Part shown: piece by piece, positions 43,774-53,145 of the stretch
Layout of the letters: every line of letters starts with the position of its first letter
How positions within the stretch are numbered: the stretch's first letter is position 1
From: Mycobacteroides sp. LB1
Lineage (GTDB): Bacteria > Actinomycetota > Actinomycetes > Mycobacteriales > Mycobacteriaceae
NCBI RefSeq assembly: GCF_013449725.1
Contig: NZ_JACCFF010000001.1
Span: 744,001 to 808,000, forward strand
Length of the DNA stretch: 64,000 nucleotides
Direction of reading: 5' to 3'
Translations under genes and position numbers: made by a program
Notes under the pieces: generated by a model
Seen by the model: the letters and a program-made list of their open reading frames with translations, nothing else
What the model was told of the DNA's origin: nothing
Databases searched by the model: none

Positions 43774-44220
43774 ATGTTCCATCTATTCAACGAGGGCACG
43801 CGGCAGGTCATCATGATCGCGCAAGAAGAAGCGCGCGAACGGCGGCACAACTACCTCGGTGCCGAACACCTCCTGCTGGGTCTACTCGGCGAAGGGGCGG
43901 GACTCGGTGCACGGACGCTCGCGTCGGCCGGAGTTCGGCCCGAGAATGGGGCACGGGTGGTTCAACAGGTCGTCCCGATGGGCCAGGAGCCACCGACGGA
44001 GAAGATCCCGTTCACACCGGGGGCCCAACGGACACTTGAGCTGGCGACGACGGCGTCAACGAGCCGACGGCACAAAGAGATCTGCACCGGCCACATACTG
44101 CTGGGTCTCATCGACGCGGCCGATCCCGTGATCATCCAAATATGGGAGCGTCTCAGCGTGGATGTTCTCGACCTCTGGGATAGCGTCCGAGCGCACCTGG
44201 ACGAAAACCTCGGCGACTAG
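43774..44220 (+). CDS. Stand-alone ClpC-type N-terminal domain protein
   Basis: The 148-residue protein consists only of the double Clp_N repeat. Repeat 1 is FNEGTRQVIMIAQEEARERR with HNYLGAEHLLLGLL, and repeat 2 is FTPGAQRTLELATTAS with GHILLGLI. No ATPase modules follow. From the ATG at 43774 (behind GGGAGG), Phe falls at residues 2 and 80, the two positions that in ClpC1 hold the antibiotic cyclomarin. M. tuberculosis ClpC2 is a larger stand-alone relative that binds such antibiotics. This gene may be a decoy or an adaptor competitor for ClpC1. The role is inferred. Confidence 0.88.
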   Translation: MFHLFNEGTRQVIMIAQEEARERRHNYLGAEHLLLGLLGEGAGLGARTLASAGVRPENGARVVQQVVPMGQEPPTEKIPFTPGAQRTLELATTASTSRRHKEICTGHILLGLIDAADPVIIQIWERLSVDVLDLWDSVRAHLDENLGD

Positions 44221-44975
44221 GCATCCACAGCTTGTGATTGCGCGGCGATGCTCTGCTCGCCTGCGCTCGCAGCCCGCCGCAGCGCCCCGTACTCCCCGAT
44301 GTATCCGGCGATACTGCCTACCGCGGGCAGCATTCCGAGGTAACGGAAGATCGGCTTGGGCTGCGGCCGCTTCTCCAGCTCGTCGCCGATCGCCCGCAGG
44401 ATGCCGGCAAGGTGCCACAAGGTGCGGGCCAGCGCGAACGGCGACCAACTCCGCGGTGTTTCCGGCTCTTGATCGTCGGCACCGGCCAGCGTCACATCGC
44501 TGAGGGTGCGATTGCACAACACCTTTGCGAGCAGGCGAACCTGCTCCTGGTGGTTGTCGATTCCGAGCTCGCGGGCAACGGCGCACAGCACGATGGCCTG
44601 GTTCGAGAATCCCAGGAGATCCTGCACCGGCAACCGAGCCGCGAGCACCCCGAAAATCCCTGGGAAAGCAACGAATACGGTGTTGACCGCACCGACGCGC
44701 TGCACCCACCAGTGCGCCTTCCCGTGGGTGTCCAGCTTCTCCCACGCTTGCGTGCCCGGGGTGGTGGCCGTGTTCAGGGCGCACGCAAGGGCATCCAACG
44801 CCTTGTCGAGGACTCCTTCACCCGCACCCAGCTCGTAAGTGCGTTCCTTGAAGCCGAACGGATCGGACTCCGCCAGCACGGAGAGCACCGGGTTGATCAC
44901 CCGTACCGCGCGGCTCAGCGCATCGGCGATATCGGCATCGGTGAGCACGGCAGTAGGCAGCGCGATGAGACCCAT
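44217..44975 (-). CDS. Hypothetical protein, possibly EcsC-like
   Basis: A 252-residue protein with no clear signal peptide. A central hydrophobic stretch (AVNTVFVAFPGIFGVLAARL, about 104-123) is followed by LPVQDLLGFSNQAIVLCAVARELGIDNHQEQVRLLAKVL, which loosely recalls EcsC-family proteins. A late LGMLPAVGSIAGYIGEYGAL segment may be amphipathic. The stop overlaps the ClpC-like gene by four bases in convergent orientation. I cannot assign a function. Confidence 0.65.
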   Translation of the reverse strand: MGLIALPTAVLTDADIADALSRAVRVINPVLSVLAESDPFGFKERTYELGAGEGVLDKALDALACALNTATTPGTQAWEKLDTHGKAHWWVQRVGAVNTVFVAFPGIFGVLAARLPVQDLLGFSNQAIVLCAVARELGIDNHQEQVRLLAKVLCNRTLSDVTLAGADDQEPETPRSWSPFALARTLWHLAGILRAIGDELEKRPQPKPIFRYLGMLPAVGSIAGYIGEYGALRRAASAGEQSIAAQSQAVDA

Positions 44976-45119
44976 GCGTCCATCATCTCGCGGCAGACAT
45001 CGACGCGCGCGACGGGGATCGACTCTCCCGAATTCAGATCGTCAAATCGCCACGGCGTGAACGTGATCGGGCGTACTGTGCCCTCAGCACAACAAGATAA
45101 GGATGGGCAGGGCTGACCC

Positions 45120-45479
45120 GTGGCACTCGCAGCAACTCTGATCACCGCCTGCACCACTGCAGTCGGTGCGACAGCATTCGGCGCTTCACTCGCCATCACT
45201 CCGCAGCCTCCGGACACCGTCCTCTATGTCATCAGTTCAGATCGCCCGATATCCGCGATCACCTGGAGAGACAGCCTTGGGCATATGCGCGAACAGCCCG
45301 TCGATGGCACTCAGCACACCTGGGCCTGGACCTTCACCAGTGACATCACCGATCCGCCGTACTTCGTCAGCGCCCAATCCGCCGGGGCCGCAGTGACGTG
45401 CCGCCTGATCATCAACGGCAAGGTCAAGGTCGAGGACACCACCGCGGGCCAGGATTCAACGGCTACCTGCCACGGATAA
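45120..45479 (+). CDS. MmpS-like exported protein
   Basis: The 119-residue protein has an N-terminal hydrophobic segment (LAATLITACTTAVGATAFGAS) and a beta-rich outer part: TVLYVISSDRPISAITWRDS, then WAWTFTSD, VSAQSAGAAVTCRLIINGKVKVED and TATCHG. The pattern VTCRLIINGKVK and the last Cys match the C-terminal domain of MmpS proteins, the periplasmic partners of MmpL lipid exporters. No mmpL gene is next to it. GTG start at 45120. LITAC could also serve as a lipobox, but MmpS proteins are usually membrane-anchored. Confidence 0.72.
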   Translation: MALAATLITACTTAVGATAFGASLAITPQPPDTVLYVISSDRPISAITWRDSLGHMREQPVDGTQHTWAWTFTSDITDPPYFVSAQSAGAAVTCRLIINGKVKVEDTTAGQDSTATCHG

Positions 45480-45502
45480 CCCTGGCAAGCTAGCCGCGTT
45501 GC

Positions 45503-45838
45503 TCAGCGGTGCTTCGCGACGGTCAGCAAGACCGCTGAATCAGCCAAGGCCTCCAGCGAGTGCCGGGCATCGGGAATCTCTATCAGATCACCGGCACGAC
45601 CGTCCCAATGTTCGTCGCCGACCACCAAGCGAACCGAACCCTGGATGACGTAGATGGTCGCCTCACCCGGGTTCTCGTGTTCGCCGAGCTTGGAACCCTG
45701 CCGCAATACGATCACCGTTTGGCGCAGGACTCGTTCATGGCCACCGACGACGGTGTCCGCGGCGTTGTGACCCTCGCGAGTGCGCTCGAAGAGCTGACGT
45801 ACCAATGCCTCGATCGAGCGCTTCTGCATACCTGTCAT
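45503..45838 (-). CDS. Cupin-domain protein
   Basis: The small protein (about 111 residues from the Met at 45838) has a single cupin barrel: QGSKLGEHENPGEATIYVIQGSVRLVVGDE forms motif 1 with His and Glu ligands, and GDLIEIPDARHSLEALADS forms motif 2 with its His. It probably binds one metal ion. Homologs are small-molecule sensors or isomerases, but the function is not determined here. The start is uncertain (45865, 45838 or 45829). It is followed by no gene on its strand, with the initiator tRNA upstream. Confidence 0.78.
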   Translation of the reverse strand: MTGMQKRSIEALVRQLFERTREGHNAADTVVGGHERVLRQTVIVLRQGSKLGEHENPGEATIYVIQGSVRLVVGDEHWDGRAGDLIEIPDARHSLEALADSAVLLTVAKHR

Positions 45839-45885
45839 TCCATGCCCCGCGGGCGGGCCCGTCAACCCCTGCTCGGGAAATGAAA

Positions 45886-45916
45886 ACGGCCCCCGGAGTC
45901 AGACTCCGGGGGCCGT
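45886..45916 (-). terminator. Hairpin terminator of the initiator tRNA
   Basis: ACGGCCCCCGGAGTC (45886-45900) and GACTCCGGGGGCCGT (45902-45916) are perfect complements; in practice the tip opens into a small loop. On the minus strand it begins 10 nt after the tRNA and is followed by TTTTCA. Confidence 0.85.
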
Positions 45917-45925
45917 CTTACCTAG

Positions 45926-45999
45926 TAGCGGGGACAGGATTTGAACCTGCGACCTCTGGGTTATGAGCCCAGCGAGCTACCGAGCTGCTCCACCCCGCG
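45926..45999 (-). tRNA. Initiator tRNA-fMet (CAT)
   Basis: On the minus strand the cloverleaf starts CGCGGGGTGGAGCAG and has anticodon CAT in loop CTCATAA. The three G-C pairs GGG/CCC of the anticodon stem and the unpaired first base (C1 opposite T72) are the hallmarks of initiator tRNA. The 3' CCA is not encoded; the discriminator A is followed by CTA. Confidence 0.95.
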
Positions 46000-46130
46000 G
46001 TGGTGAACACAAGGTTACCGGGCGCGTGCGCTGTCACCAAATCGCTTGCCTGGCCTGCATGTTCTCGGCACCAATAGCGGCTTTGTCCCTGCCACTTGCG
46101 CTTTCACGCAGTGGCAGAGACCAGCCCGTC

Positions 46131-49109
46131 CTACTTGGCCTGTGTGAACTTCGCCATCGCATCGTCAAGACTCTTCAGCGCCTGCCCGTACCGTGCGAAG
46201 TCCCCACTCTTCTGGGCCTCCTTCGCCTCGACAATGGCCCGCTGGACCTCCTGCAGCGCGGTGGCCTTCGCAGAGGACAGCTCGGACGATGCCACAGGCA
46301 GTGGCGGCACCTGGGCGCCCTGCGTGGGCGTCACCGGTGGGTTCTGGCCGCCCGGCGGCGGTGCGATGACACTGCCCGGCTCAACCGCCGGGGCGGTCGC
46401 CGTCGCACCAGCGCCCGGCCCGAACACCATGTCGAGCGCATCCCGCACCGTCGTCGCGTAACCGACCTTGCCGTTGTAGTACATGCCCACACGGATCAAC
46501 CGCGGATACGAGGACTGATCACCCTGGCTGGGCGAGGCATAGAGCGGCTCAACGAACAGCAGCCCGCCATTGGCCACCGGCAACGTCAGCAGGTTGCCCC
46601 ATTTGAGGATGTTCTGGTTCTTGATGATGCCGACATGCGAGGACACCAGGTTGTCGGTGGTGATCGCATTGTTCACCAGCTTCGGGCCCTGGACCGTTCC
46701 CGGGACCGTGAGAACAGTGATCTTGCCGTAGGTCTCGGGATCGGAGCTGGCACTGACATAGGCGGCCAGGAAGTCACGCTGGAAGCGATTAAGCGCGCTC
46801 GTCAACTGGAACGATGCCGAATTATCGTTCTCCGCAATGTTTTTCGCGACAATGTAATACGGCGGCTGCGAACCGGTCGGGGCATTCGGGTCATCCGGAA
46901 CCTGCCAGAAGTCGCTGGTGTTGAAGAAGGTCACCGGATCACTCACGTGGTACTTGGTCAGCAGGGCACGCTGAACCTTGAACAGATCCTCGGGGTACCG
47001 CAGGTGCCGCGCGAGATCCGGCGAGATATCTGCCTTGGGCTTAACCGTTCCCGGGAAAATCTTCATCCATGCCTTGAGCACGGGGTCCTTCTCGTCCTGC
47101 TGGTACAGGGTCACCGTGCCGTCGTAGGCATCCACCGTGGCCTTGACCGAGTTCCGGATATAGGACACCTGCCGATTGGGCAGCGCTCCCCCGGTCTTGC
47201 CCACCTGGCTGTCAAAGGTGGCCTCCGACAACGACATCTCCTGGGAGTACGGGTAGTTGTCCAATGTCGTGTAACCGTCAACGACCCACACCATGCGCTT
47301 GTTGACGACGGCCGGGTACGTGCCGCTGTCCACCGTCAGCCACGGCGCCACCGCTTCCACGCGGCGGTTCGGGTCACGGTTGAACAGAATCTTGCTGTTG
47401 TCGGCGATCACATTGGAGAACAGGAAGTTTCGCTCGGCATATTTCAGACCGAACACCGTGCGCGCCAGCGCATCGCCCACGGGCACCCCACCCGTACCGG
47501 AGTACGTGCTGTTCTTGGTCCCGGCATTGTTCTCATAGTCGTACTCACGGTCATTGCCGCTCTTCCCGACGATCGCGTAGTCGTCGGTACCGCTGGCCAC
47601 GATCGGGCCGTAGTAGATGCGCGGCTGATCCAGTTGCGCCGGGCCATCGGACTGAATCTTGCCGTTGTCGTCGACGGCGTTGACCAGGAACTCCGGATAA
47701 CCACCATTCTCATCCGGCTTGTCGGCCACCCCCCGGACGGTGTTGGCCGGAGCCGCGATGAACCCGTTGCCGTGGGTGTACACGGTGTGTCGGTTGATCC
47801 AGTCCCGCTGGTTATCACGAAGTTTCGCCGGATCTAGCTCACGTGCCGCGACCACATAGTCACGCAGCTCGCCGCTCTTCCCGCGGTACCGGTCGATCGA
47901 CAGCGCCTCTGGGAAACCGTAGAAGTTCTTGCCCTGTTGGATCTGGGTGAAAGCCGGGCTGATGATATTCGGGTCGAGCACCCGGATGTTGGCCATCGTC
48001 GACCGATCGGCGGCAACCTGTTTGGCCAGCTGTTCGCTGCCGGTGGGCGCCGATGCCGTGCCACTGTAATCCCGATAGGACACCACGTCCGGGGTCAGAC
48101 CGTAGGCGTCGCGGGTCGCCTTGATGCTGCGCGAGATGTACTCGCTTTCCTTCTGCGCGGCATTGGGTTTGACGCTGAACTGCTCGACGATCAACGGCCA
48201 CCCGGCGCCGACTACCAACGAGGAGAGCAGCAACAGCGCCAGGCCGATCGCGGGAATCCGCAGATCCTTCAACACCAACGCCGAGAACACCGCGACCGCG
48301 CAGATCACCGCGATGGCCAGCAGGATGAGCTTGGCCGGCAGCACCGCGTTGATATCGGTATACCCGGCACCGGTGAACGGCTTACCCGCCCGCGTATGCG
48401 ATAGCAGCTCGTAACGATCGAGCCAATACGCGGCCACCTTGAGCAGCACCAGGATTCCGACGAGCGTCACCAGCTGGAGACGGGCCGGACGCGACAGCGT
48501 GCCAGCGCGCCCGGAGAGTCGGATACCGCCAAAGATGTAGTGCACCAGGGCGTTGACGAACAAAGCAACGAAGACCGCGATGAAAAGGTACGTCAACACG
48601 AATCGGTAGAACGGCAGGTCGAAGGCAAAGAAACCGAGATCCAGCCCGAACTGCGGATCCTTGATCCCGAATTCCCCGCCCTCCAGGAACAGCTGCACGG
48701 GCATCCAATAGCTTTGGGCGACAACGCCTACCAGCACTCCGATGAGCACGGGTACGCCGAAGACAAAGAGCCGCACCCGCGACAGGATCAGTGCGCGGTA
48801 CTGCGCCAGCGCGTCACCCGGCCCCTTGGCGGGCACAAACACCGGCCGTGCCCGATACGCCAGCCCGATGCCCGCGAAAACCACGACACCGACCAGGGTT
48901 CCAACGATCAGGAACAACGCGAGACGGGTCAGCAGCACGGTGGTGAACACATCACGGAAGCCGAGTTCACCGAACCACAGCCAGTTGATGTAGGTGTCGA
49001 CCAGGCGCGGCCCGATCAACAACAGCACCACGATCACCAACGCCACGGCGACCAGGCGCCGGCTCCGTCGGGTCAATCGTGGCAGAGCCCCATTTGGCCG
49101 CATTCCCAC
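46131..49109 (-). CDS. UPF0182 family large membrane protein (Rv3193c-like)
   Basis: The 992-residue protein has seven TM helices in its N-terminal third, including [20 protein letters not shown] (about 18-37), [48 protein letters not shown]-type segments near 265, and one near 290. A large outer domain of about 600 residues follows, and an Ala/Pro-rich stretch and a short helical end ([20 protein letters not shown]) close it. The TM region, the [10 protein letters not shown] loop and the size match UPF0182/COG1615. The family is conserved in actinobacteria but has no established biochemical role. It corresponds to Rv3193c, and ylbL follows upstream as in M. tuberculosis. Confidence 0.93.
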   Translation of the reverse strand: MGMRPNGALPRLTRRSRRLVAVALVIVVLLLIGPRLVDTYINWLWFGELGFRDVFTTVLLTRLALFLIVGTLVGVVVFAGIGLAYRARPVFVPAKGPGDALAQYRALILSRVRLFVFGVPVLIGVLVGVVAQSYWMPVQLFLEGGEFGIKDPQFGLDLGFFAFDLPFYRFVLTYLFIAVFVALFVNALVHYIFGGIRLSGRAGTLSRPARLQLVTLVGILVLLKVAAYWLDRYELLSHTRAGKPFTGAGYTDINAVLPAKLILLAIAVICAVAVFSALVLKDLRIPAIGLALLLLSSLVVGAGWPLIVEQFSVKPNAAQKESEYISRSIKATRDAYGLTPDVVSYRDYSGTASAPTGSEQLAKQVAADRSTMANIRVLDPNIISPAFTQIQQGKNFYGFPEALSIDRYRGKSGELRDYVVAARELDPAKLRDNQRDWINRHTVYTHGNGFIAAPANTVRGVADKPDENGGYPEFLVNAVDDNGKIQSDGPAQLDQPRIYYGPIVASGTDDYAIVGKSGNDREYDYENNAGTKNSTYSGTGGVPVGDALARTVFGLKYAERNFLFSNVIADNSKILFNRDPNRRVEAVAPWLTVDSGTYPAVVNKRMVWVVDGYTTLDNYPYSQEMSLSEATFDSQVGKTGGALPNRQVSYIRNSVKATVDAYDGTVTLYQQDEKDPVLKAWMKIFPGTVKPKADISPDLARHLRYPEDLFKVQRALLTKYHVSDPVTFFNTSDFWQVPDDPNAPTGSQPPYYIVAKNIAENDNSASFQLTSALNRFQRDFLAAYVSASSDPETYGKITVLTVPGTVQGPKLVNNAITTDNLVSSHVGIIKNQNILKWGNLLTLPVANGGLLFVEPLYASPSQGDQSSYPRLIRVGMYYNGKVGYATTVRDALDMVFGPGAGATATAPAVEPGSVIAPPPGGQNPPVTPTQGAQVPPLPVASSELSSAKATALQEVQRAIVEAKEAQKSGDFARYGQALKSLDDAMAKFTQAK

Positions 49110-49183
49110 GTCGCTACGCTCCTCGTCGAGTGATCAGCACCGCTCAGCGGCTGGATTCACCCCACTGTAGCCGCAGACCAGCG

Positions 49184-50206
49184 TCAACAGCTGGGCGGTT
49201 GACCACCGTGGTTGAGGGCGTTGAGTCCGTCAACCGCTTCTGTCAGGGTGCCGACCTTGACCAGAGTCAGCCCCTGCCCGCCGTCTGCCTTCGCTTCGGC
49301 GCAGTTGCCCGCGGGTACTAAGAACACCGTCGCTCCAGCGTCTTTGGCGGCCAGCATCTTGTGCGTGATCCCGCCGATGGGTCCCACCTTGCCCTCGGCG
49401 TCGATGGTTCCCGTTCCGGCGACGAACTTTCCACCGTCGAGCTCATCGGGGGTCAGCTTGTCGATCACCGCGAGGCTGAACATCAGTCCGGCCGACGGCC
49501 CGCCGATGTTCGCCAGATTGAAGTCAATGGTGAACGGCGCCCACGGCGCCTGCACCACTCCGACCCCCAGGAATCCGTAATCGCGGTCCCCGTTCTTGCC
49601 GAGCGTGACCTTCACCGTGCCACTGGGGGCATTCTTGCGCTTGTAATCGAGGGCCACCACGTCGCCCGGCTTCGTGAGCTTGAGCTGTGCGGTGAATTCC
49701 TCAAGCGTCGCGACCGGATGCCCGTTGACGGCGGTGACGGCATCATTCTCCTGCAGCTTCCCCTTGGACGGTCCGTCCTCGCTGATGGTCAGAACGGTCA
49801 CCGCAGACGGGTACTTGAGGTATCCGAGCGCCGCGAATTCGGCACTCTCCTCCGACTTCTTGAATTCGAGGTCGTTCTCCTTGTCGACCTGGTCCTTGGA
49901 CCGATCGGGTGGGTACACCACATCCCGCGGGACCAACTGCTCACGTCCGCTTGCCCACAACCGCAGCGCATCGGCCAGGGTGAGCCCGTCACGCTGGGAG
50001 ACAGTCGTCATGTTGAGGTGACCAGACACCGGGTCCACCTTGGTGCCCTTGATGTCGACGACCTCCTTGCCCTCGACCTGCCCGAGGGTGTTGAACGTCG
50101 GGCCCGGGCCCAGGGATACGAACGGCACCGTGATCACCGATATCAACAGCCCGAAGGCGAGGATCGGGATGAGCGCGACCAGCAACGTCGCAACGCGGCG
50201 ATTCAT
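49184..50206 (-). CDS. PDZ-domain Lon-like membrane protease (YlbL family)
   Basis: The 340-residue protein is anchored by an N-terminal TM helix (VATLLVALIPILAFGLLISVITVPF). A PDZ domain (about residues 130-200, DGPSKGKLQENDAVTAVNGHPVATLEEF) precedes a Lon-type protease domain. Its Ser lies in IGGPSAGLMFSLAV and its Lys in GGITHKMLAAKDAGATVFLVP, giving the Ser-Lys dyad. It likely acts on envelope proteins. It corresponds to Rv3194c and neighbours the UPF0182 gene on the same strand. Substrates are unknown. Confidence 0.93.
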   Translation of the reverse strand: MNRRVATLLVALIPILAFGLLISVITVPFVSLGPGPTFNTLGQVEGKEVVDIKGTKVDPVSGHLNMTTVSQRDGLTLADALRLWASGREQLVPRDVVYPPDRSKDQVDKENDLEFKKSEESAEFAALGYLKYPSAVTVLTISEDGPSKGKLQENDAVTAVNGHPVATLEEFTAQLKLTKPGDVVALDYKRKNAPSGTVKVTLGKNGDRDYGFLGVGVVQAPWAPFTIDFNLANIGGPSAGLMFSLAVIDKLTPDELDGGKFVAGTGTIDAEGKVGPIGGITHKMLAAKDAGATVFLVPAGNCAEAKADGGQGLTLVKVGTLTEAVDGLNALNHGGQPPSC

Positions 50207-50270
50207 GCCGTCACCCTATGGCAACAGCCGATTGGTACCCCGCCGCCATTACTCTCGTGGTGGAGGTTCG

Positions 50271-50687
50271 ATGAACGAGGATGCCCCCGTCCTGCTGTAC
50301 GACGGCGTGTGCGCACTGTGCAACGGTGCGGTGAAAAAGATCCTGCGCGACGACCAGGTCGGGACGATGCGATTCGCGGCACTCGACAGCGAGTACGGCG
50401 AGCAGGTGATCGAACGGCACCCCGAACTCGTCGGCGTCGACTCCTTCGTGATCGTCGACAACCCGGGTGGGCCGGCCGAACGAATACATATCCGCTCCGA
50501 CGCGGTGTTACGCGTCGTCGAGTATCTGGGCGGAACCAGGCGCGCCTCGCTCATCGCGCGGTTGATCCCCCGTCCGGTCCGCGATGCGCTCTACCGGCTG
50601 GTGGCGGGCATCCGGTACCGGGTGTTCGGCCGGTACGACACCTGCCCGGTGCCGCCGCCCGAGGTCCGCGCACGTTTCCTGGCCTGA
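50271..50687 (+). CDS. DCC-family thiol-disulfide oxidoreductase (DUF393)
   Basis: The 138-residue protein has the family signature YDGVCALCNGAV, placing Asp11, Cys14 and Cys17 in the DxxCxxC motif. DSFVIVDNPGGPAERIHIRSDAVLRVVEYLGG and RYRVFGRYDTCPVPPPEVRARF follow. DUF393 proteins have a thioredoxin-like active site, but physiological partners are unknown. The ATG at 50271 has TGGAGG five bases upstream. It is divergent from ylbL across 64 nt. Confidence 0.88.
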   Translation: MNEDAPVLLYDGVCALCNGAVKKILRDDQVGTMRFAALDSEYGEQVIERHPELVGVDSFVIVDNPGGPAERIHIRSDAVLRVVEYLGGTRRASLIARLIPRPVRDALYRLVAGIRYRVFGRYDTCPVPPPEVRARFLA

Positions 50688-50769
50688 TCGCGTGCGGGAA
50701 ATTCGGTGTGTTCCTCTGATTACGCCGTGAGCGTGATCGAGCCGCATCAACCGGCGGTACCGTGGAGAT

Positions 50770-52125
50770 ATGGCCGACTTCCCCTTTGGATTCGCTGCTG
50801 GCGACGACCCTGACCGCGAGCGGGGCGACGGCGAGCGATCCGGGTCCGGCCCGGGTTCGTCGGGTGCGGACCCGTTCGGCTTCGGATCTGGGGGATTCAA
50901 TCCGGCCGACCTCGGCCAGATCTTCACCCAGCTGGGCCAAATGTTCAGCGGTGCGGCCGCAGGCGCGGCCAGCGGTACCCCCGCAGGCCCGGTCAACTAC
51001 GACATCGCCCGTCAACTAGCCTCAAGTTCAATCGGTTTCGTCGCCCCGATCACCGAGAGCACCACATCGGCCATCACCGATGCGGTGCACCTCGCCGACA
51101 CCTGGCTGGACGGCGCCACCACATTGCCCGCCGGCGCCACCCGTACCGCAGCCTGGACCCCAACCGATTGGGTGGACAACACCCTGGAGACCTGGAAGCG
51201 ATTGGTCGATCCTGTCGCCGAACAGATCTCGGGCATGTGGGCGGCGAACCTCCCGGAAGAGGCCCAGGGCATGGCCGGTCCACTGCTGGGCATGATGACC
51301 CAGATGGGCGGCATGGCCTTCGGATCTCAGCTCGGCCAGGCCCTCGGACAGCTGTCCCGAGAGGTGTTGACCTCCACCGATATCGGACTGCCGTTGGGCC
51401 CCAAGGGCACCGCGGCCCTACTGCCGGCCGCCATCGAGGCGTTCTCGGAAGGTCTGGAACAGTCCAAGGGCGAGATCATGACGTTCCTGGCGGCCCGGGA
51501 AGCCGCACATCATCGCCTGTTCAGTGGCGTCGGCTGGCTGACCATCCGGCTGCTGGACACCGTCGAGCAGTACGCCAAGGGCATTACCATCGATATGAGC
51601 GCCATTGAGGAAGCCGCACGCGGCTTCAACCCCGCCTCGCTCAACGATCCGTCCGATATGGAACAGATTCTCTCCCAGGGCATTTTCGAGCCGAAGACCA
51701 CACCGCAGCAAGAGCAGGCGCTGGAGCGCCTGGAGACCCTGCTTGCTCTGGTCGAGGGATGGGTGCAGACCGTGGTGACCGATGCGCTGGGCGAACGCAT
51801 CCCGGCGACCGCGGCCCTCAGCGAGACATTGCGCCGTCGCCGCGCGACGGGTGGCCCCGCCGAGCAGACCTTCAGCACCCTGGTGGGTCTGGAACTGCGT
51901 CCACGCAAGCTGCGTGAGGCCGCGGACCTGTGGCGGCGGCTTACCGACGCGGTCGGCGTGGACAAGCGCGACGCGGTCTGGGCACACCCCGACTTGATCC
52001 CCGACTCCGGCGATCTGGATAACCCCGCCGCCTTCATCGATCGCATCGTCGGCGGCACCGACCCCGCCGATGACCCGATCGCGCAGATCGAGAAGCTCGA
52101 TCCGGGCACCCCCCCGCAAGACTGA
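50770..52125 (+). CDS. DUF2342 zinc-dependent metalloprotease family protein (Rv3195-like)
   Basis: The 451-residue protein begins with a Gly/Ser/Asp-rich, probably disordered 45 residues. It continues with FNPADLGQIFTQLGQMFSGA and a long helical core. FLAAREAAHHRLFSGVGWL carries the Glu-x-x-His-His cluster typical of this family (TIGR03624, putative hydrolase/metalloprotease). Protease activity is a database-style prediction, not demonstrated as far as I know. It matches Rv3195 in position. The E1-like gene follows 106 nt downstream. Confidence 0.87.
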   Translation: MADFPFGFAAGDDPDRERGDGERSGSGPGSSGADPFGFGSGGFNPADLGQIFTQLGQMFSGAAAGAASGTPAGPVNYDIARQLASSSIGFVAPITESTTSAITDAVHLADTWLDGATTLPAGATRTAAWTPTDWVDNTLETWKRLVDPVAEQISGMWAANLPEEAQGMAGPLLGMMTQMGGMAFGSQLGQALGQLSREVLTSTDIGLPLGPKGTAALLPAAIEAFSEGLEQSKGEIMTFLAAREAAHHRLFSGVGWLTIRLLDTVEQYAKGITIDMSAIEEAARGFNPASLNDPSDMEQILSQGIFEPKTTPQQEQALERLETLLALVEGWVQTVVTDALGERIPATAALSETLRRRRATGGPAEQTFSTLVGLELRPRKLREAADLWRRLTDAVGVDKRDAVWAHPDLIPDSGDLDNPAAFIDRIVGGTDPADDPIAQIEKLDPGTPPQD

Positions 52126-52231
52126 GAAAACTGAGGCGGCGCCTATTCGGCGCTGGTCAGCACCCGAATCGGGCTGTGGATAAACGGCTTTCGGCTGCCT
52201 GCCGGACGCATCGGATATGCCACAGTGGGTC

Positions 52232-53095
52232 ATGTCCAGCGAGCCGACGTTCACCCTCGACCCAGCACGTCCCGTGCTGCCGCGGCCGGACAACGGGGTG
52301 CAGATCGGCTGGGCGCCACGTCGCGCAGTAATCGTGCGCCCCTCGACGAACGCGCCGGCCGCCGCGGTACGACAGCTGCTGAGCTCACTCAGCGATGAAC
52401 TCACCTGGGATCAGATACTGAACCTTCAGTGTGTCAAGGACTTTCACGATATCGAGGACATCCGGTCCCTGCTGGACGAGTTGGTCGACACCGGCGCGGT
52501 AATCCGTCGAACCCGTCCGCTCGCGGTCGCATCGCCGATGATCCGAATCGTCGGCCGCGGTCCGCTTTCCGACGCTCTCGCCGTAGCACTGCGGCATAGC
52601 TCGGCACGCATCCAGCGCTCGACACAGTCGGCACACGGAAAGTCTTGGCAATATGCGGATTTGGTGATACTCGCCGATGATCTGATAGTCGACAACAGGC
52701 TGCTGCGCACGCTCGCCTGTGCCAATGTGCCGCATCTCGCCGTCCGGGCGCGCGATGGCACCGGTCTCATCGGGCCCATGGTTCTGCCCGGTATCACCAG
52801 TTGTCTGGAATGCGCCGACCGCCATCGCCGGGATCGTGACGAGCAGTGGCCTGCGGTCGCGGCTCAGCTCACCGGAACCGTGGGCGTCGCCGCCCCGGCC
52901 ACGGTGCTGGGCACCGTCGCGGTGGCGCTCGCACAGATCGATCGGGTGCTGTCGGCCATCCGCGGACAGACGCCAGGACCGCTGGCAACGCTCAACGCGA
53001 CACTCGAGCTCGACCTGGCCACCCACGCGTTGACCGCCCGGCACTGGACCGCGCACCCGCTGTGTGGGTGCGGTGCCTACTTCGCCGCGGGTTGA
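52232..53095 (+). CDS. E1-like (ThiF-type) / cyclodehydratase-like protein (Rv3196-like)
   Basis: The 287-residue protein has an N-terminal region resembling the winged-helix leader-binding part of TOMM cyclodehydratase partners (DELTWDQILNLQCVKDFHDIEDIRSLLDELVDTGAVI). A truncated Rossmann-like ThiF domain follows (MIRIVGRGPLSDALAVALRHS). Two Cys pairs (SCLECADRHRRDRDEQW and HPLCGCGAYF) form a probable zinc site. An ATP-binding GxGxxG is degraded to GRGPLS. No YcaO or precursor-peptide gene is visible nearby, so it is an orphan of that type. Start could be 52217 or 52232. Confidence 0.75.
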   Translation: MSSEPTFTLDPARPVLPRPDNGVQIGWAPRRAVIVRPSTNAPAAAVRQLLSSLSDELTWDQILNLQCVKDFHDIEDIRSLLDELVDTGAVIRRTRPLAVASPMIRIVGRGPLSDALAVALRHSSARIQRSTQSAHGKSWQYADLVILADDLIVDNRLLRTLACANVPHLAVRARDGTGLIGPMVLPGITSCLECADRHRRDRDEQWPAVAAQLTGTVGVAAPATVLGTVAVALAQIDRVLSAIRGQTPGPLATLNATLELDLATHALTARHWTAHPLCGCGAYFAAG

Positions 53096-53145
53096 CAGTA
53101 TGGGCCGCTGAGTCAATATTCGCGCGCGCCAGGCATGATATTGGC

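Noticed and set aside
45963..47837. 624-codon plus-strand frame opposite the UPF0182 gene
   Set aside because: It begins in the tRNA-fMet antisense, is Arg/His/Gly-rich and shows no motif; the opposite strand has a conserved family.
52846..53145. 100-codon extension of the first ABC1 kinase
   Set aside because: It overlaps the E1-like gene in another frame, and the three kinase copies align from the Met at 53146.
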